From: Streptomyces albus subsp. albus
Lineage (GTDB): Bacteria; Actinomycetota; Actinomycetes; Streptomycetales; Streptomycetaceae
DNA length: 64,000 nt
Assembly (NCBI RefSeq): GCF_000725885.1
Contig: NZ_JODR01000008.1
Coordinates: 310,001-374,000, forward strand
Direction of reading: 5' to 3'
The number at the start of each line of letters is the position of its first letter. Within the stretch, counting starts at the first letter, position 1. The notes below the pieces were generated by a model. It worked only from the letters and a program-made list of their open reading frames with translations. It did not search any database and was not told the origin of the DNA. Below are positions 8,509 to 17,518 of this stretch, one piece after another. The translations under genes were made by a program, and so were the position numbers.

Positions 8509-9750
8509 ATGGACCTGTACGAAGGACTGCCGGAACCCGTCGCCAAAGCGTGGGAACGCGGCCTGACCAGCGGTCGCGCCGCGATGACCCGGCGCCGGCT
8601 GCTGCGTGGGGCCTCCCTCGCCGCGGCCGGCGCCGCCCTCGCAGCCTGCGGCATCCCCCCGGCCGCCGGCAGCAAGAGCGGCGACGCCCCGGAGGACACC
8701 CCCGACCACTCCAAGAAGGAGCGGGTCCTCAACTTCGCCAACTGGCCGCTCTACATCGATGTCGGCAAGAAGAACAAGAAGCGGCACCCCACCCTCGACC
8801 GCTTCGAGCGCCGGTCCGGCATCGAGGTCGAATACGTCGAGGACATCAACGACAACAACGAGTTCTACGGCAAGATCAAGCCGCAGCTCGCGGCCGGCCA
8901 GGACACCGGACGCGATCTGGTGTGCCTCTCCGACTGGATGGCGGGCCGCGTCATCCGGCAGGGCTGGGCCCAGCGCCTCGATCCGGCCAACCTCACCCAC
9001 GCCGTCACCAATCTGGAGGACCGCTTCCGGGCCGCGGCGCATGATCCGGGGCGGCAGTACAGCTACCCTTGGGCGGGCACCGCCTGCATCGTCGCGTACA
9101 ACAAGAAGGCCACCAAGGGGAAGAAGGTCACCAGCGTCACCCAGCTGCTGGAGGACGAGTCGCTCAAGGGCCGGATCTCCATGCTGACCGAGATGACCGA
9201 CACCATCGGTCTGACGATGCTCGACATGGGCGCCGACTCCGAGCACTTCACGGACGACGAGTTCGACGCGGCCATTGCCCGCATCCAGAAGGCGGTGGAC
9301 CGCAAACAGCTGCGGCGGTTCAGCGGCAACGACTACCTGGACGAGCTGAACTCCGGCGACATCGCCGCATGCCTGGCCTGGGCCGGTGACATCGTGCAGC
9401 TCAGGCTCGACAACGAGGACATCGAGTTCGCCGTACCGGACCGCGGATACCTGTTCGGCACCGACGATCTGCTGGTGCCCGCCAAGGCCCGCCACCGCGC
9501 CAACGCCGAGGCGCTGATCGACTACTACTACCGGCCCGAGGTCGCCGCGGAACTGGCCGCGTACGTCAATTACATCTGTCCGGTCACCGGGGCCAAGGCC
9601 GAGATGGAGAAGATCGACAAGGATCTGGCGGCGGACCTGCTGGTCTTCCCCGACGCCGACATGATCGCCAAGGGCAAGAACTTCCGGCCCATGAGCGCTG
9701 CGGAAGAGGCCCGCTACCAGGAGAAGTTCTCCGCCCTGATCGGGGCGTGA
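8509..9750 (+). CDS. potD: polyamine ABC transporter substrate-binding lipoprotein
   Basis: A 413-residue PotD/PotF-like extracytoplasmic binding protein. An N-terminal MTRRRLLRG twin-arginine motif, a hydrophobic segment and a LAACG lipobox (Cys near residue 45) indicate Tat export and lipid anchoring on the membrane outer face. The mature part has VLNFANWPLYID and EYVEDINDNNEFY, typical of bacterial spermidine/putrescine-binding proteins. ATG at 8509 has AGGAAGG upstream. It precedes the ATPase and two permeases, so together they form a complete importer. The 264 bases upstream contain only GC-rich low-complexity sequence. The precise ligand cannot be read from sequence. Confidence 0.9.
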   Translation: MDLYEGLPEPVAKAWERGLTSGRAAMTRRRLLRGASLAAAGAALAACGIPPAAGSKSGDAPEDTPDHSKKERVLNFANWPLYIDVGKKNKKRHPTLDRFERRSGIEVEYVEDINDNNEFYGKIKPQLAAGQDTGRDLVCLSDWMAGRVIRQGWAQRLDPANLTHAVTNLEDRFRAAAHDPGRQYSYPWAGTACIVAYNKKATKGKKVTSVTQLLEDESLKGRISMLTEMTDTIGLTMLDMGADSEHFTDDEFDAAIARIQKAVDRKQLRRFSGNDYLDELNSGDIAACLAWAGDIVQLRLDNEDIEFAVPDRGYLFGTDDLLVPAKARHRANAEALIDYYYRPEVAAELAAYVNYICPVTGAKAEMEKIDKDLAADLLVFPDADMIAKGKNFRPMSAAEEARYQEKFSALIGA

Positions 9751-9867
9751 CCGCCCCTCCTCCCGTCCCAGCCCCCGCCCGCCGGGCGCGCTCCAGGGCG
9801 CCCGGGCCGCCCCCGGTGGCCGCCCGTCCGGCCGCCGGGCCCGTCCCCCTCACCCCGAGGACCGGTC

Positions 9868-11013
9868 ATGACCCTCACTCTTTCCGGTATCAGCAAGAGC
9901 TTCGACGACTTCACCGCCGTCCACCCGCTCGACCTCACCATCCCCGAGGGCTCCTTCTTCGCCCTGCTGGGTGCCTCCGGCTGCGGCAAGACGACGACCC
10001 TGCGCATGATCGCCGGCCTGGAGGAGCCGTCCGCCGGCCGCATCCTGCTCGGCGACGACGACATCACCCGGCTGCCGCCGCACAAGCGGCCCGTCAACAC
10101 CGTCTTCCAGAACTACGCGCTCTTCCCGCACCTGGACATCGCCGAGAACGTCGCCTTCGGACTGCGGCGGCGCGGCATCAAGAACGTCCGGGCACAGGTC
10201 GCCGAGATGCTGGACCTCGTCCAGCTCGGGGACCTGGCCCGCCGCAGACCGCGCCAGCTCTCCGGCGGCCAGCAGCAGCGCGTCGCCCTCGCCCGCGCAC
10301 TGATCAACCGGCCCCGCGTCCTGCTGCTCGACGAACCGCTGGGCGCCCTCGACCTCAAACTGCGCCGCCAGATGCAACTGGAACTCAAACGCATCCAGAC
10401 GGAGGTCGGCATCACCTTCGTCCACGTCACACACGACCAGGAGGAGGCCATGACCATGGCCGACAGCGTCGCGGTGATGTACCAGGGGCGGGTCGAACAG
10501 CTCGGACCGCCCGCCGATTTGTACGAGAACCCGCGCTCCACCTTTGTCGCCAACTTCCTCGGTACCTCCAACCTCGTCGAGGCCAAGGTCCTCGCCGGCC
10601 AGGACACTGCCGGCACGGCATCCGCCGGACTGCGGGTCGAGGTACCCGGCGCCGACGGCGCGCTGCGGGTGCCCCCGGACCGCTGCTCCGCCGGCGACAC
10701 GGAGCCGGGCGCGATGGTGCTGGTGGGGATACGCCCCGAGAAGATCGCCCTGGTCAGCGCGGAGGAAGCGGCCACGGTGCCGGATGGGCACAACCGCCTC
10801 ACCGGCCGCATCAAGGACGCCGGCTACCTGGGCGTCTCCTGGCAGTACCAGGTGGAGACACCCGCGGGTGCCGAACTGACCGTCTACGCGCAGAACCTGG
10901 AACGCGACAGCCGGCTGACCGCCGGAGCCCCTGTCGTCCTGCACTGGCGCCCCGCCCACACCTTCGCGCTGGACGCCGCCCAGGACGCCGCGGCCGGCGA
11001 GGAGACCCTGTGA
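9868..11013 (+). CDS. potA: polyamine ABC transporter ATP-binding protein
   Basis: A 381-residue ABC ATPase of the PotA/CUT1 type. In order it has Walker A (GASGCGKTT), a Q-loop ([12 protein letters not shown]), the signature LSGGQQQR, Walker B ([11 protein letters not shown]), and H-loop ([10 protein letters not shown]). A C-terminal TOBE-like domain of about 140 residues follows. It would power import with the two downstream permeases. It starts at ATG 9868. A small hairpin (9782-9805) in the 117-base gap after the binding-protein gene could lower its expression relative to the binding protein. Its stop overlaps the next gene's GTG start. Confidence 0.92.
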   Translation: MTLTLSGISKSFDDFTAVHPLDLTIPEGSFFALLGASGCGKTTTLRMIAGLEEPSAGRILLGDDDITRLPPHKRPVNTVFQNYALFPHLDIAENVAFGLRRRGIKNVRAQVAEMLDLVQLGDLARRRPRQLSGGQQQRVALARALINRPRVLLLDEPLGALDLKLRRQMQLELKRIQTEVGITFVHVTHDQEEAMTMADSVAVMYQGRVEQLGPPADLYENPRSTFVANFLGTSNLVEAKVLAGQDTAGTASAGLRVEVPGADGALRVPPDRCSAGDTEPGAMVLVGIRPEKIALVSAEEAATVPDGHNRLTGRIKDAGYLGVSWQYQVETPAGAELTVYAQNLERDSRLTAGAPVVLHWRPAHTFALDAAQDAAAGEETL

Positions 11014-11978
11014 CGGCCGCCGCGCCCCCCTCGGGGCTCTCCGGCCCGGCCGGCGCCGGCCGGCAACCCGGCAGCACGGACGGCGGGGCGCCTGACGGAG
11101 CCGAGGGCGCACCGCGCCGACGCGGACTGACGCCCTACTGGCTGCTGGCGCCGGCCGGGCTGTGGCTCGCCGTCTTCTTCGTCGCGCCGCTCTTCTACCA
11201 GGCGTCCACCTCCGTGCAGAGCGGCTCCCTCGAAGAGGGCTTCCGCGTCACCTGGCAGTTCTCCCACTACACCGACGCGCTGGCGACCTACGGCGAGCAC
11301 TTCCTGCGCTCCTTCGGCTACGCGGCCACCGCCACCGTGCTGTGTCTGCTGATCGGCTACCCGCTCGCCTACATGATCGCCTTCCGCGCGGGCCGGTGGC
11401 GCAACGTCGTACTGGTCATGGTGATCGCGCCGTTCTTCACCAGCTTCCTCATCCGCACCCTGGCCTGGAAGACGATCCTGTCCGACGGCGGCCCCGTCGT
11501 CCGTGCCCTCCACTCCCTGCACGTCCTGGACGTCACCAGCGCGCTCGGACTGACCGGTGACGACCGGCTCCTGGCCACCCCGCTCGCCGTCGTCTGCGGC
11601 CTCACCTACAACTTCCTGCCGTTCATGGTGCTGCCCCTCTACAGCTCCCTGGAGCGTATCGACACCTCGCTCCAGGAGGCCGCCCGCGACCTGTACGCCA
11701 CCCCGGCCACCGCCTTCCGGAAGGTGACCTTCCCCCTCTCCCTGCCCGGAGTGGTGGCCGGCACCCTGCTCACCTTCATCCCGGCCTCCGGCGACTACAT
11801 CAACGCCCAGCTGCTCGGCTCCCCGAACGAACAGATGGTCGGCAACGCCATCCAGAAACAGTTCCTGAACGTCCTCGACTACCCGACGGCGGCGGCGATG
11901 TCCTTCCTGCTGATGGCCCTCATCCTGATCATCGTCAGCGTCTACATGCGCAAGGCCGGAACGGAGGAACTGGTCTGA
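11010..11978 (+). CDS. potB: polyamine ABC transporter permease (first)
   Basis: A 322-residue inner-membrane permease of the binding-protein-dependent type with about six helices (for example YWLLAPAGLWLAVFFVAPL). The EAARDLYATPATAFRKVTFPLSLPG segment is the EAA loop that contacts the ATPase. A disordered Gly/Pro-rich ~40-residue N-terminus precedes the first helix. GTG at 11010 overlaps the ATPase stop codon (GTGA). The permease order, ATPase then PotB-like then PotC-like, is the usual one. Confidence 0.9.
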   Translation: MTAAAPPSGLSGPAGAGRQPGSTDGGAPDGAEGAPRRRGLTPYWLLAPAGLWLAVFFVAPLFYQASTSVQSGSLEEGFRVTWQFSHYTDALATYGEHFLRSFGYAATATVLCLLIGYPLAYMIAFRAGRWRNVVLVMVIAPFFTSFLIRTLAWKTILSDGGPVVRALHSLHVLDVTSALGLTGDDRLLATPLAVVCGLTYNFLPFMVLPLYSSLERIDTSLQEAARDLYATPATAFRKVTFPLSLPGVVAGTLLTFIPASGDYINAQLLGSPNEQMVGNAIQKQFLNVLDYPTAAAMSFLLMALILIIVSVYMRKAGTEELV

Positions 11979-12934
11979 TGCCCGCAGCCGACCACCCCGC
12001 CGGCCCGCCCCCGTCCCGGCACCCCGGATCGCCGCCGGCGGCTTCCGCCGGCCCGCCGGAGAAACCGGCCACCGGTTCGCCGAAGAAGCCGAAGGAGCCG
12101 CAGAAGCCGGAGAAACCGCCCGCCGCCCGGTCCCGGCGCTCGCCGCTGCGCTGGGTCCGGGAGAACGCTGTCGTCCTGGCGGGCTGTGCGGCGCTCGTCT
12201 ACCTGCTGCTGCCCAACCTGGTCATCCTGCTGTTCTCCTTCAACAAGCCGGCCGGCCGCTTCAACTACTCCTGGCAGGCCTTCTCCGCCGACGCCTGGAC
12301 CGACCCCTGCGGCGTCGCCGACATGTGCGGCTCCCTGCGCCGCAGCCTCCGGATCGCGATACTGGCCACCCTCCTGACCACCGTCTTCGGCACCCTCGCC
12401 GCGTTCGCCCTCGCCCGGTACCGCTTCCGCGGCAGGAGCACGGCCAACGCGCTGATCTTCCTCCCCATGGCCATGCCCGAGGTCGTGATGGCCGCCTCAC
12501 TCGGCACGCTCTTCCTCAACATGCGCGTCCAGTTCGGCTTCGTCACCATACTGATCGCCCATGTGATGTTCTGTCTGAGTTTCGTCGTCGTCGCGGTCAA
12601 GGCGCGGGTGATGAGCATGGACCCCCGCCTCGAAGAGGCCGCCCGCGATCTGTACGCCGGGCCCTTCCAGACCTTCTTGCGGGTCACCCTGCCGCTGGCC
12701 GCGCCGGGTATCGCCGCGGGCGCGCTGCTCAGCTTCGCGCTCTCGTTCGACGACTTCATCATCACCCAGTTCAACGCGGGCCCCTCCACCGTCACCTTCC
12801 CGATGTTCGTCTGGGGAGCGGCGCAGCGCGGGGTCCCCGTGCAGGTCAACGTCATCGGATCGGCGATGTTCGTGCTCGCCGTCGCTCTCGTGGTGTGCGG
12901 GCAGTTCGTGACGAACCGCCGCAGGAAGTCCTGA
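11978..12934 (+). CDS. potC: polyamine ABC transporter permease (second)
   Basis: A 318-residue permease with a Pro/Lys-rich cytoplasmic N-terminus (about 60 residues) and six predicted helices. The EAA loop is EEAARDLYAGPFQTFLRVT, followed by LPLAAPGIAAG. It pairs with the upstream permease as a heterodimer. Its ATG shares one base with the previous stop (TGATG), so translation is coupled. LSFDDFIITQFNAG near the C-terminus is characteristic of PotC-like permeases. Confidence 0.9.
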   Translation: MPAADHPAGPPPSRHPGSPPAASAGPPEKPATGSPKKPKEPQKPEKPPAARSRRSPLRWVRENAVVLAGCAALVYLLLPNLVILLFSFNKPAGRFNYSWQAFSADAWTDPCGVADMCGSLRRSLRIAILATLLTTVFGTLAAFALARYRFRGRSTANALIFLPMAMPEVVMAASLGTLFLNMRVQFGFVTILIAHVMFCLSFVVVAVKARVMSMDPRLEEAARDLYAGPFQTFLRVTLPLAAPGIAAGALLSFALSFDDFIITQFNAGPSTVTFPMFVWGAAQRGVPVQVNVIGSAMFVLAVALVVCGQFVTNRRRKS

Positions 12935-13012
12935 ACCCGCGGTGCCCGTCCGTCTCCGGCGCACAGCGTCCTTTGGTATGTCCTTCGGTATGCGAACAAG
13001 GAGCCGATAACC

Positions 13013-14437
13013 GTGAGCGATGCCGTGGCCTCCCGAGCTGCCCTCCGCTCCCTGGCCGACGCCCGGCCCACCCCCTTCTGGCTTGACGACCCCGACCACC
13101 GTCCCGCACCCCGGCCCGCCCTCGTCGGGCACGAGAGCTGCGACCTGCTCGTCGTCGGAGGCGGCTACAGCGGCCTGTGGACGGCGCTGCTCGCCAAGGA
13201 ACGCGACCCGGCACGCGACGTGGTGCTCCTGGAGGGCGAGGAAGTCGGCTGGGCCGCTTCCGGGCGCAACGGTGGCTTCTGCGCCGCCTCCCTCACCCAC
13301 GGATTCGGCAACGGCCTGGCCCGGTGGCCCCAGGAGCTCACCACCCTGGAACGGCTCGGGCAGGCCAACCTCGACGCCATCGAGGAAGCCGTCACCCGCT
13401 ACGGCATCGACTGCGACTTCGAACGCACCGGCGAGATCAACGTCGCCACAGCACCCCACCAGGTGGCCGAACTGGAGGAATGGGCCGCACAGGCCCGCGC
13501 CCTCGGCCTGGGGGACCAGCTGACCCTCCTGGACCGCGACGCCGTACGTGCCGAGGCCGACTCCCCCACCTTCCTCGCCGGACTGTGGGACCGCACTGGC
13601 GTCGCCATGCTCAACCCCGCCCGCCTCGCCTGGGGCCTCAAACGCGCCTGCGAACAGGCCGGTGTCCGCATCTACGAACACACCCCCGCCACCCGGCTGG
13701 GCGCGCGCGGCGCACAGGCCGCCGTCGCCACCCCCTACGGCCGGGTACGCGCCCGCCGCGTCGCCCTGGCCACCAACGCCTTCCCCTCACTGCTGCGCCG
13801 CGTCCGGACCTACATCGTCCCCGTCTACGACTACGCGCTGATGACCGAGCCCCTCACCGAAGAACAGCGGGCCGCCGTCGGCTGGCGCAACCGGCAGGGC
13901 ATCAGCGACAGCGCCAACCACTTCCACTACTTCCGCATCACGGCCGACAACCGCATCCTGTGGGGCGGCTACGACGTGCTCTACCACTACGGCAGCCGCG
14001 TCTCCCGCGACTACCACCAGCGGCCCGAGACGTTCGCCAGACTGGCCCGCCACTTCTTCCGCTGCTTCCCACAGCTGGAAGGCATCCGGTTCAGCCACCG
14101 GTGGGGCGGCGCCATCGACACCTGCTCCCGCTTCTCGCCGTTCTTCGGCACCGCCCTGGACGGACGCGTCGGCTACGCCGCCGGCTTCACCGGACTCGGC
14201 GTCGGCGCCACCCGCTTCGGCGCCGAGGTGGTGCTCGACCTGCTCGCGGGCGAACGCACCGAGCGCACCGTACTGGAGATGGTGCGCAAGAAGCCGCTGC
14301 CCTTCCCGCCCGAACCGGTGCGCTGGGCCGGTATCGGCATCACCCAGTGGTCGCTGGCCCGCTCCGACGCCAGGGCCGGGAAGCGCAACCTGTGGCTGCG
14401 GGCGATGGACAAGGTCGGCATGGGCTTCGACAGCTGA
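13013..14437 (+). CDS. FAD-dependent amine oxidase, PuuB/DAO-like
   Basis: A 474-residue flavoprotein of the D-amino-acid-oxidase fold. The dinucleotide-binding motif is LLVVGGGYSGLWTAL at about residue 45, followed by GWAASGRNGGFCAAS, where gamma-glutamylputrescine oxidases carry their flavin-contact loop. The C-terminal GFTGLGVGATRFGAEV closes the FAD site. It would oxidise an amine (putrescine or its gamma-glutamyl form) to the aldehyde used by the dehydrogenases encoded nearby. GTG at 13013 has AAGGAG 9 bases upstream. It follows the permease by 78 bases and probably shares the transcript. The glutamyl-ligase and hydrolase of a full Puu route are not in the window. Confidence 0.88.
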   Translation: MSDAVASRAALRSLADARPTPFWLDDPDHRPAPRPALVGHESCDLLVVGGGYSGLWTALLAKERDPARDVVLLEGEEVGWAASGRNGGFCAASLTHGFGNGLARWPQELTTLERLGQANLDAIEEAVTRYGIDCDFERTGEINVATAPHQVAELEEWAAQARALGLGDQLTLLDRDAVRAEADSPTFLAGLWDRTGVAMLNPARLAWGLKRACEQAGVRIYEHTPATRLGARGAQAAVATPYGRVRARRVALATNAFPSLLRRVRTYIVPVYDYALMTEPLTEEQRAAVGWRNRQGISDSANHFHYFRITADNRILWGGYDVLYHYGSRVSRDYHQRPETFARLARHFFRCFPQLEGIRFSHRWGGAIDTCSRFSPFFGTALDGRVGYAAGFTGLGVGATRFGAEVVLDLLAGERTERTVLEMVRKKPLPFPPEPVRWAGIGITQWSLARSDARAGKRNLWLRAMDKVGMGFDS

Positions 14438-14452
14438 CGCCCTCACCCGGGT

Positions 14453-14496
14453 GACGGCCTCGCCGGACGACGGTCTCACGTCTGGCGAGGGCCGTC
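14453..14496. terminator. convergent-gene terminator hairpin
   Basis: GACGGCCTCGCCGGACG (14453-14469) pairs with CGTCTGGCGAGGGCCGTC (14479-14496) with one bulge and one wobble around a 9-base loop. It lies between the oxidase stop and the last codons of the opposite-strand phosphatase, so it can serve both. Confidence 0.65.
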
Positions 14497-15321
14497 CTGC
14501 GGTTCGGTGTCCGGTCCGTCGGCGCCGGGCGGGTCGGTGTCCGCTCGGCCGGCGCCCTCCGGTTCGGGGTCCGTCCGGTCGTCTCCGGCGGCCGGTGTGC
14601 CGTACGGCAGGTGCCCGGGCCGGGCCGCGACGGCGACCGCGCCGAGCAGCAGCGCCCCGAGACACCAACTGGCGGCCACGTCCAGCGGCCAGTGGTAGCC
14701 CCGCCACACCAGGCCGAGCCCGTTCCCCGCCGTCAGCAGGGCCGCAGCCACCCACGCCAGGATGCGCCCCGGCCGGGACAGCAGGCCGGACAGCAGCAGC
14801 ACGGCACCGCCGAGAGCCACCGTCGTGGTGGCCGCGTGCCCGGAAGGGAAGTAGCCGCTCCCGCCCAGCGGACCCGCACGGTCCGTCCACACCTTGACCA
14901 GCGAGACGACGACGGCCATCGCCCCCATGGCCAGGGCACAGCACAGCACCGGCCACCAGCCGCGTCCCCGCCCGGCCAGGAGGCGCAGTGCCATCGCGGC
15001 GGCGAGCAGCGGCAGCGCCACCGCCATGTTGCCGATGTCCGACAGCGCTTCGGCCGGCACGGTGGAAGGCGAAGCGTGCCGCAGCGCGACGCCCAGGTCC
15101 TCGTCCCAGCGCACCAGCGGTCCGGAGCCGAGCACCTGCCAGGTGCTCAGCGCGAAGGCCACCGAACACAGCAGGCAGCTCAGCAGCAGCCGCATGGGCG
15201 AGAGTGACGAAGGAGGGGAACCGGTCAGAGACGTGGCGGGCCGCCCGGGAACCGGGAGGAGCGAAGTTCCGGGGCGGCCGGCGCGACCGGGTTTCCGTGG
15301 GTCCCGGGGGGTGTGGGACAC
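14476..15321 (-). CDS. PAP2-family membrane phosphatase
   Basis: A 281-residue integral membrane protein with about six helices and the three PAP2 motifs: KVWTDRAGP, YFPSGHAATTT (PSGH) and RGYHWPLDV. In the first motif the usual RP ending is GP, with the Arg two residues earlier. The family removes phosphate from lipid phosphates such as undecaprenyl or diacylglycerol pyrophosphates. The C-terminal 45 residues are hydrophilic (Asp/Glu/Pro rich). The GTG start at 15321 gives ~40 residues before the first helix. ATG at 15195 is a plausible shorter start. It is 350 bases from gabT on the same strand, behind a strong terminator, so it is a separate unit. Confidence 0.85.
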   Translation of the reverse strand: MSHTPRDPRKPGRAGRPGTSLLPVPGRPATSLTGSPPSSLSPMRLLLSCLLCSVAFALSTWQVLGSGPLVRWDEDLGVALRHASPSTVPAEALSDIGNMAVALPLLAAAMALRLLAGRGRGWWPVLCCALAMGAMAVVVSLVKVWTDRAGPLGGSGYFPSGHAATTTVALGGAVLLLSGLLSRPGRILAWVAAALLTAGNGLGLVWRGYHWPLDVAASWCLGALLLGAVAVAARPGHLPYGTPAAGDDRTDPEPEGAGRADTDPPGADGPDTEPQDGPRQT

Positions 15322-15671
15322 ACGGTCATCCGATCCCTGAGCAGTGTGCGCGAGAGCACGACCGGGCCTGTCCTGGGGAAAGACGGGCTCGGGCCGGGAC
15401 GCTGGAGGTGGCCCTTCCCGCCTCCCGGCAACTGCGGAAACCGTACGGCAGCGAAGCGCGGCCGGACAGCCGGATCACGCACCGGACATCGGCCTCGCAC
15501 ACATTCTTCACCGGTACCGCTCCCCGCGCCCTTCGCCGTCCGGGCGGATCGCCCACGCGACGGGACGGACCACCCGCCGTCCCGGACGCACCACGTTACC
15601 GGCCCCCGGAACGGGTCAGGGGGCGCACATGCCGCTGTGCGCCCCCTGACAGGAAGACAGTGCTTCGGCTC
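15322..15671. other. intergenic region between gabT and the PAP2 gene
   Basis: 350 bases with no supported gene. The gabT-proximal end holds the hairpin at 15615-15650. The rest should contain the PAP2 promoter on the minus strand. I see no clear -35/-10 pair or repeat. Confidence 0.6.
15615..15650. terminator. gabT terminator
   Basis: A perfect 15-base-pair stem (15615-15629 with 15636-15650) with a 6-base loop, 22 bases beyond the gabT stop on the minus strand. It is one of the clearest hairpins in the window. Confidence 0.85.
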
Positions 15672-17030
15672 TCACAGCTGGGAGAGCGCGTCCTCCAGCA
15701 CGTCCAGGGCCTCGTTGAGCAGGTCCTCGCCGATCACCAGGGGCGGCAGGAACCGCACCACGTTGCCGTAGGTGCCGGTCGTCAGGATGAGCACACCCTG
15801 CTGGTGGCATGCCTTGGCCAACGCGGCGGTGGCCTCCGGGTTCGGCTCCTTGCCGCCCGGCTGCACCAGCTCGATCGCCAGCATGGCGCCGCGTCCGCGG
15901 ACCTCGCCGATGACCCCGAACCGCTCCGCCATCTTCTCCAGACGCGGCTTCATGATCTCCTCGATCCGCCGGGCCTTGGCCGGCAGATCCAGTTCCCGCA
16001 TCGTCTCGATGGAGCCCAGCGCGGCGGCGCAGGCCACCGGGTTGCCGCCGTAGGTGCCGCCGAGCCCGCCGCTGTGCGCGGCGTCCATGATCTCCGCACG
16101 GCCCGTGACGGCCGCCAGCGGCAGACCGCCCGCGATGCCCTTCGCGGTCGTGATGAGATCCGGCACCAGGCCCTCGTCCTCACAGGCGAACCATTGGCCC
16201 GTACGGCAGAAGCCGGACTGGATCTCGTCCGCGACGAACACGATGCCGTTGTCCCGCGCGAACTGCTGCATCTTCGGCAGGAAGCCCTTGGCCGGAACGA
16301 TGAAACCGCCCTCGCCCAGCACCGGCTCGATGATGATCGCCGCGACGTTGTCGGCGCCGATCTGCTTGGTGATCTGCTCGATCGCCTGCGCCGCCGCCTC
16401 CTCGGCGCAGTTCTCCGGGCCGGTCAGCCAGCGGAAGGGGTAGGCGACCGGCACGCGGTACACCTCGGGGGCGAACGGGCCGAAGCTGTGCTTGTACGGC
16501 ATGTTCTTGGCGGTCAGCGCCATCGTCAGGTTGGTGCGGCCGTGGTAGCCGTGGTCGAAGACCACGACGGCCTGCCGGCCCGTGTACGCGCGTGCGACCT
16601 TGACGGCGTTCTCCACCGCCTCCGCACCCGAGTTGAACAGTGCGCTCTTCTTGGCGTGGTCACCGGGCGTGAGCTTCGCCAGCTCCTCGCAGACCTGCAC
16701 GTACGGCTCGTACGGCGTCACCATCGCACAGGTGTGCGTGAAGGCGTTGAGCTGTTCCGTCGCCCGGCGGACCACGGCCTCCGCGCTGTTGCCCACGGAC
16801 GTCACCGCGATACCGGAGCCGAGGTCGATGAACGAGTTGCCGTCCACGTCCTCCAGGACACCGCCGCCGGCCCGGCGCGCGAAGACCGGCAGCACCGTCC
16901 CGATACCGCCGGCGACCGCGGCCTGCTTGCGGGCCATCAGCTCCTGCGACTTCGGCCCGGGGACAGCGGTGACGACACGCCGCTCCTGGGGGAGGGACGG
17001 CCCTCCGGACAGTTCAGTCATTGCGGTCAT
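15672..17030 (-). CDS. gabT: 4-aminobutyrate--2-oxoglutarate transaminase
   Basis: A 452-residue class III aminotransferase that converts GABA and 2-oxoglutarate to succinate semialdehyde and glutamate. It shows the GabT pattern: FNSGAEAVENAVKVAR, VVVFDHGYHGRTNLTMALT, IIIEPVLGEGG, FVADEIQSGFCRTG and the PLP lysine Lys297 in TTAKGIAGGLPL. ATG at 17030 has GAGGAG 6 bases upstream. A second ATG three codons on is a possible alternative. It completes the putrescine-to-succinate semialdehyde path with the upstream dehydrogenases. It is divergent from the VirD4-like ATPase gene and has its own terminator. Confidence 0.95.
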   Translation of the reverse strand: MTAMTELSGGPSLPQERRVVTAVPGPKSQELMARKQAAVAGGIGTVLPVFARRAGGGVLEDVDGNSFIDLGSGIAVTSVGNSAEAVVRRATEQLNAFTHTCAMVTPYEPYVQVCEELAKLTPGDHAKKSALFNSGAEAVENAVKVARAYTGRQAVVVFDHGYHGRTNLTMALTAKNMPYKHSFGPFAPEVYRVPVAYPFRWLTGPENCAEEAAAQAIEQITKQIGADNVAAIIIEPVLGEGGFIVPAKGFLPKMQQFARDNGIVFVADEIQSGFCRTGQWFACEDEGLVPDLITTAKGIAGGLPLAAVTGRAEIMDAAHSGGLGGTYGGNPVACAAALGSIETMRELDLPAKARRIEEIMKPRLEKMAERFGVIGEVRGRGAMLAIELVQPGGKEPNPEATAALAKACHQQGVLILTTGTYGNVVRFLPPLVIGEDLLNEALDVLEDALSQL

Positions 17031-17518
17031 AGCGCACTCCTCGGGAGGAACGGGGGTCTGGTACTCGCAGGCTAGGGGCACGCGCAGAGCCGACACATGC
17101 TCCGCTCCGGAGAAGTGCGAACCCGGGGTTGGCCGCAGCGGACATAGGGGGTGTGGGGTGCGCTGGGCTGTCCGCCCGGTCCGCCGGTCTGCCGGTCCCT
17201 CGGTCCGCCGGTCCGCCGGGCGAGCCGTACTGGCGGGTGGGCGGGCCGGCGGGGCCGGTGCCTCGTCCGCCGGTGGGGCGGGCGCCTCGTCCGTCGCCGC
17301 TTCCGGGTCGGCTGTCCTCCGGCTTCCCGACCGGCTGCCGTCCTGTTCCGGAGCGGCTGTCCTCCCGCGGGGGGGGCACTGCCGTCCTGTTCCGGGACCG
17401 GCTGTCCCGACGCCCGGTTTCTGGTGGTTCAACTGACGTGGTCAGCCGCTAGATTGGGGGCAGGAGGGCGCCGGGCACGGCACCGGCGCGTCGGGGCACC
17501 GAGGAACTGAGGCAGCAC
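17031..17518. other. divergent gabT / VirD4-like ATPase promoter region with short repeats
   Basis: 488 bases with no supported gene. It is made of GC-rich low-complexity sequence (runs of CCGGTC/GTCCGCCG around 17160-17300) and a direct repeat of about 28 bases starting with CTGCCGTCCTGTTCCGG at 17335 and again at 17379. TAGATT at 17450-17455 is a possible -10 for the ATPase gene. The gabT promoter should lie near 17040-17110 on the minus strand. Confidence 0.55.
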
